The translations under genes and the position numbers were made by a program. Positions 6,437 through 8,860 of a stretch of DNA of 8,860 nt are shown here, piece by piece; position 1 is the first letter of the stretch; every line of letters starts with the position of its first letter. The notes beneath the pieces were generated by a model. That model was not told the origin of the DNA. It made no database searches and saw nothing but the letters and a program-made list of their open reading frames with translations. The stretch comes from DASRLE01 sp964558455 (GTDB taxonomy: Bacteria > Verrucomicrobiota > Verrucomicrobiia > Limisphaerales > Palsa-1400): contig CAZLEE010000186.1 of assembly GCA_964558455.1 (NCBI GenBank), forward strand, positions 1-8,860. The letters are read 5' to 3'.

Positions 6437-8719
6437 ATGAAGCTGGCTGAATTTCGCCTTTCCCCGCGTCTCCGAATCTGGCTGTGGGGATTGTTCCTGG
6501 TCATCGCCACTGTGATGACTTACCAGCCGGCATGGAATGGCAAACTCATCTGGGACGACGCCGCTTACCTGACCGCAAGCCCGGTGCTGACCGCGCCGGA
6601 CGCGTTGCGGCGGATTTGGTTTTCCCTGGAATCGCCCTCGCAATATTTTCCGCTGACTTACACCTCCTTTTACCTGGAACGTCTCCTGTGGGGACCGAAT
6701 CCGATGGGTTGCCATATCGCCAACCTCCTGCTGCACGCCGCCAACGTGCTGCTGCTCTGGCGGTTGCTGGCGCGGCTGCGCGTGCCGGGAGCGTGGTTGG
6801 CGGCGGCCATCTTCGCGCTCCATCCGGTGCAGGTGGAATCAGTCGCGTGGATCGCGGAGCGCAAGAATGTCCTGATGGGGTTTTTCTTTCTGCTCGCGCT
6901 CCTGCAATGGGTCCGGTTCATTGACGAAAAAACCCTGCGCCCGTGGCGTTGTTATATTTTGGCGCTGGTTTTCCATGCCTTGGCGCTTTCGGCCAAAACG
7001 ACGGCTTGCACGTTGCCGGCGGCACTGCTCCTGATCTTGTGGCTGAAGATAACGCCCATCAACTGGCGTCGGCTGACGCAGGTTGCGCCGTTTGCGGGCA
7101 TAAGCGTCGGCATGGGGTTGGTAACGATTTGGTGGGAGCGTTTTCATCAAGGCACCCAGGGCCAATTATTCGCCATGGGAGCGGTGGACCGATTGCTGGT
7201 GGCGAGTCGGGCGGTATGGTTCTACGCGGGGAAATTGCTCTGGCCGGCCAACCTGACCTTCAGTTATCCGCGATGGGAAATCTCGGCCTCCGACGCGGGC
7301 GCGTACGGATGGATCGCGGCCACGGCGATTTTGGGCTTGGTGATTTGGCGGGTGCGGCGGTGGACCGGACGAAGTGTGGAGGTGGCGGCGGTGTTTTTCG
7401 TGGCAACATTGAGTCCGGTGCTGGGATTCGTCATGCTCTATACCTTTAAGTATTCGTTTGTGGCGGATCATTACCAATACCTGGCCTGCATTGGCCCAAT
7501 CGCGCTGGCGGCGGCGGCCATGGAAATGGGCCTGGGCCGTGTAACGTGGGGAAAACCTTTTCTTCGGCCGGCATTGTGCATCGCGCTGCTGCTAACGCTG
7601 GGCACACTGACTTGGCGGCAAAGCCGGATGTACACCGACATGGAAACGCTCTGGCGCACAACCCTTGAACGGAATCCCGATTGCTGGATGGCCCAAAACG
7701 ATCTCGGCGCAATTCTGTATGAGAGGGGGGAATCGGACCAGGCCATCGCCCTGTTCCGAAAATCGCTGGAGATCGAGCCGGACATCGCCGAAACCCACAA
7801 CAATCTCGGCGCCGCCCTCGATAAAAAAGGCCAATTGGACGAGGCTATCGCCCAATTCCAAAAGGCGGTGGCCATCCGGCCTGACTTTGCCGAGGCCCAT
7901 CGCAATCTTGGCGACGCTCTTCTCCGAAAAGGACGGGTGGACGAGGCCATCCTTCAGTTCCAGGAGGCGGTGACCATCCGGCCTGACATCGCCAAAGCCC
8001 ATCACAATCTGGCCGACGCCCTGCTGCAAAAAGGGCGGGTGGACGAGGCCATTCTCCAGTTTCAGGAGACGCTGAAAATTCAACCCGAAGCCGCCGGCGT
8101 GCATTACAATCTCGGCCTCGCGCTGCTCCAAAAAGGACGGCTGAATGAGGCCGCCGTTCAGTTCCAAAAGGAAGCGGCCATCCGGCCCGACCTTGCCGAG
8201 GCTCACAACAATCTGGGCTACTGCCTCATCCGGGCGGGGCGCGCGGATGAAGCGGTCGCGCCTTTGCGCAAGGCGCTGGAAATTCGTCCCGACTATGCCG
8301 AGGCTCGTTACAATCTGGGCAACGCCTTCCTGCAAAAAAAGCAGACAGACGAAGCCATCCTCCAATTCCAAAAATTGCTGGCCCTCCAACCCGGCTCCGC
8401 GGAAGCCCGAAGAAAACTCGCCGGCATCGCCTGGCTGCTGGCGACCTCGCCCGATCCGTCCCAGCGCAATGGAACCAAAGCGATTGAACTGGCCCGGCAG
8501 ACGGACCAGCTTGCCCGGGGCGGCGATGCGACGATGGCCGCCACACTGGCAGCCGCTTATGCCGAGGCGGGACAGTTTGATCAGGCGGTGGCAGCCGCCC
8601 GGCGCGCCCTGCAATCAGCCACCCGTCAGGACAACTCCACCCTGGCCGCAGCCATTCAGGCGCAACTCCACTGCTACGAAGCCCGATCCCCCTTCCGAGA
8701 CACAACAGTATCCCGGTGA
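6437..8719 (+). CDS. TMTC-like GT-C membrane protein with C-terminal tetratricopeptide repeats
   Basis: This 760-residue integral membrane protein has a soluble TPR tail. Residues 1-~395 hold about 11 hydrophobic segments (first ~13-30; others near 93-112, 145-160, 290-308, 314-334, 349-365 and 374-392). They carry the signatures of the GT-C/TMTC-type family: WDD at 39-41 in the first loop, where GT-C enzymes place their catalytic acid, FPLTYTSFYLE, HxxNLLLHAxN, HPVQVESVAWIAERKN (129-144) and DHYQYL (344-349). Known GT-C enzymes move sugars from polyprenyl-phosphate donors to proteins or lipids; eukaryotic TMTCs are O-mannosyltransferases with the same layout. The bacterial substrate is unknown. 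Residues ~415-650 contain about seven clean 34-residue TPRs and a degenerate eighth. A WLLATSPDPSQRNGTKAIELA segment and a further TPR-like pair (~696-730) follow, a typical ending for planctomycete and verrucomicrobial relatives. ATG 6437 is the first start after an in-frame TGA at 6428-6430. The tail lies in periplasm or cytoplasm; topology is not resolved. Confidence 0.8.
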   Translation: MKLAEFRLSPRLRIWLWGLFLVIATVMTYQPAWNGKLIWDDAAYLTASPVLTAPDALRRIWFSLESPSQYFPLTYTSFYLERLLWGPNPMGCHIANLLLHAANVLLLWRLLARLRVPGAWLAAAIFALHPVQVESVAWIAERKNVLMGFFFLLALLQWVRFIDEKTLRPWRCYILALVFHALALSAKTTACTLPAALLLILWLKITPINWRRLTQVAPFAGISVGMGLVTIWWERFHQGTQGQLFAMGAVDRLLVASRAVWFYAGKLLWPANLTFSYPRWEISASDAGAYGWIAATAILGLVIWRVRRWTGRSVEVAAVFFVATLSPVLGFVMLYTFKYSFVADHYQYLACIGPIALAAAAMEMGLGRVTWGKPFLRPALCIALLLTLGTLTWRQSRMYTDMETLWRTTLERNPDCWMAQNDLGAILYERGESDQAIALFRKSLEIEPDIAETHNNLGAALDKKGQLDEAIAQFQKAVAIRPDFAEAHRNLGDALLRKGRVDEAILQFQEAVTIRPDIAKAHHNLADALLQKGRVDEAILQFQETLKIQPEAAGVHYNLGLALLQKGRLNEAAVQFQKEAAIRPDLAEAHNNLGYCLIRAGRADEAVAPLRKALEIRPDYAEARYNLGNAFLQKKQTDEAILQFQKLLALQPGSAEARRKLAGIAWLLATSPDPSQRNGTKAIELARQTDQLARGGDATMAATLAAAYAEAGQFDQAVAAARRALQSATRQDNSTLAAAIQAQLHCYEARSPFRDTTVSR
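7691..8420 (+). repeat. Strict 102-base tandem repeat encoding TPRs
   Basis: The conserved leucine codon of the NNLG-type motif falls at 7703, 7805, 7907, 8009, 8111, 8213, 8315 and 8417, exactly 102 bases apart eight times. The strongest base-level identity is between the third and fourth units (for example 7928-7967 and 8030-8069, 35 of 40 bases), in the segment encoding GRVDEAILQFQE. There is no insertion or deletion within the array. Confidence 0.9.
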
Positions 8720-8726
8720 TCTTGCT

Positions 8727-8860
8727 TCATTTTTTTCCTTGGATTCTTTCGGCTTCCACAATGAGACGGGATAATGAAACGCCAAAGGCCATTGCAATGG
8801 CTTGAGCAGTGTCCAGATTCGGGCTTCTGGCTCCACGCTCCAAAAGTCCTATGTACGTTT
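8727..8860 (-). CDS. XRE-family helix-turn-helix regulator, C-terminal fragment (5' end outside window)
   Basis: Reading the minus strand, an open frame enters at the window edge (first complete codon at 8858-8856) and gives 43 residues before TGA (complement of 8727-8729). The segment TYIGLLERGARSPNLDTAQAI followed by AMAFGVSLSRLIVEAE is a clear match to the end of the recognition helix and the last helices of Cro/CI-type (XRE) domains, with the usual YIGxLERGxRxPxLDTxxxIAxAxGVSLSxL pattern. The first half of the DNA-binding domain is outside the window. The protein ends soon after the HTH (ERIQGKK), so it is probably a small stand-alone repressor. It converges on the TPR gene with only 7 bases between stops, and its target cannot be inferred. 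A T-rich stretch (8730-8736) encodes its last lysines and is not a terminator for it. Confidence 0.85.
   Translation of the reverse strand, partial: TYIGLLERGARSPNLDTAQAIAMAFGVSLSRLIVEAERIQGKK

Noticed and set aside
7592..8614. Long minus-strand open frame of 340 codons opposite the TPR region
   Set aside because: It is the mirror of the 102-base TPR repeat, with repeated composition and no domain of its own; the plus strand has clear TPRs.
8730..8736. T-run after the TPR gene as an intrinsic terminator
   Set aside because: No hairpin precedes it and the bases encode the last lysines of the opposite-strand regulator.
8615..8836. Minus-strand open frame of 73 codons at the right edge
   Set aside because: A neighbouring minus-strand frame encodes an unmistakable XRE helix-turn-helix end over the same bases; this frame is its shadow.

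Overview
The window reads as chromosomal DNA from a free-living, polysaccharide-degrading Gram-negative bacterium, most likely a Verrucomicrobiota member of the Pedosphaera/Limisphaerales type. This is inferred from protein architecture only: a GT-C membrane protein fused to TPRs, a secreted astacin-like protease fused to beta-helix repeats and ending in a short 'RFFRL' C-terminal module, and several secreted glycoside hydrolases with long leaders and weak Shine-Dalgarno sites. No marker gene (rRNA, ribosomal protein) is present to prove the taxonomy.

Layout: four plus-strand genes are followed by one convergent minus-strand gene. (1) 1-425 is the 3' end of a probable alpha-L-rhamnosidase (GH78-like C-terminal beta domain). 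(2) 514-3168 is a secreted 884-residue protein with an N-terminal discoidin-like (F5/8 type C) region and a C-terminal six-hairpin (alpha/alpha)6 glycosidase-like region. (3) 3275-6328 is a secreted 1017-residue astacin-type (M12A) zinc protease continuing into a long parallel beta-helix built from ~61-64-residue repeats. (4) 6437-8719 is a 760-residue multi-pass GT-C/TMTC-like membrane protein with a C-terminal array of 34-residue TPRs. (5) 8727-8860, minus strand, is the 3' end of an XRE-family helix-turn-helix regulator that runs off the window.

How they fit together: genes 1 and 2 lie in the same direction 88 bases apart and look like part of a rhamnose-containing plant polysaccharide degradation locus. 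Genes 3 and 4 are separated by gaps of about 106-108 bases, each with only weak promoter-like sequence, and have no obvious metabolic link to the hydrolases. The regulator ends 7 bases after gene 4 and belongs to the next, opposite-facing unit. I saw no tRNA, rRNA, CRISPR array, insertion sequence or phage gene. The most interesting items are the astacin/beta-helix fusion with a possible aspartate-switch propeptide, the unassigned six-hairpin hydrolase, the TMTC-like GT-C/TPR fusion with its strict 102-base repeat, and a pair of near-identical 11-mers upstream of the protease.
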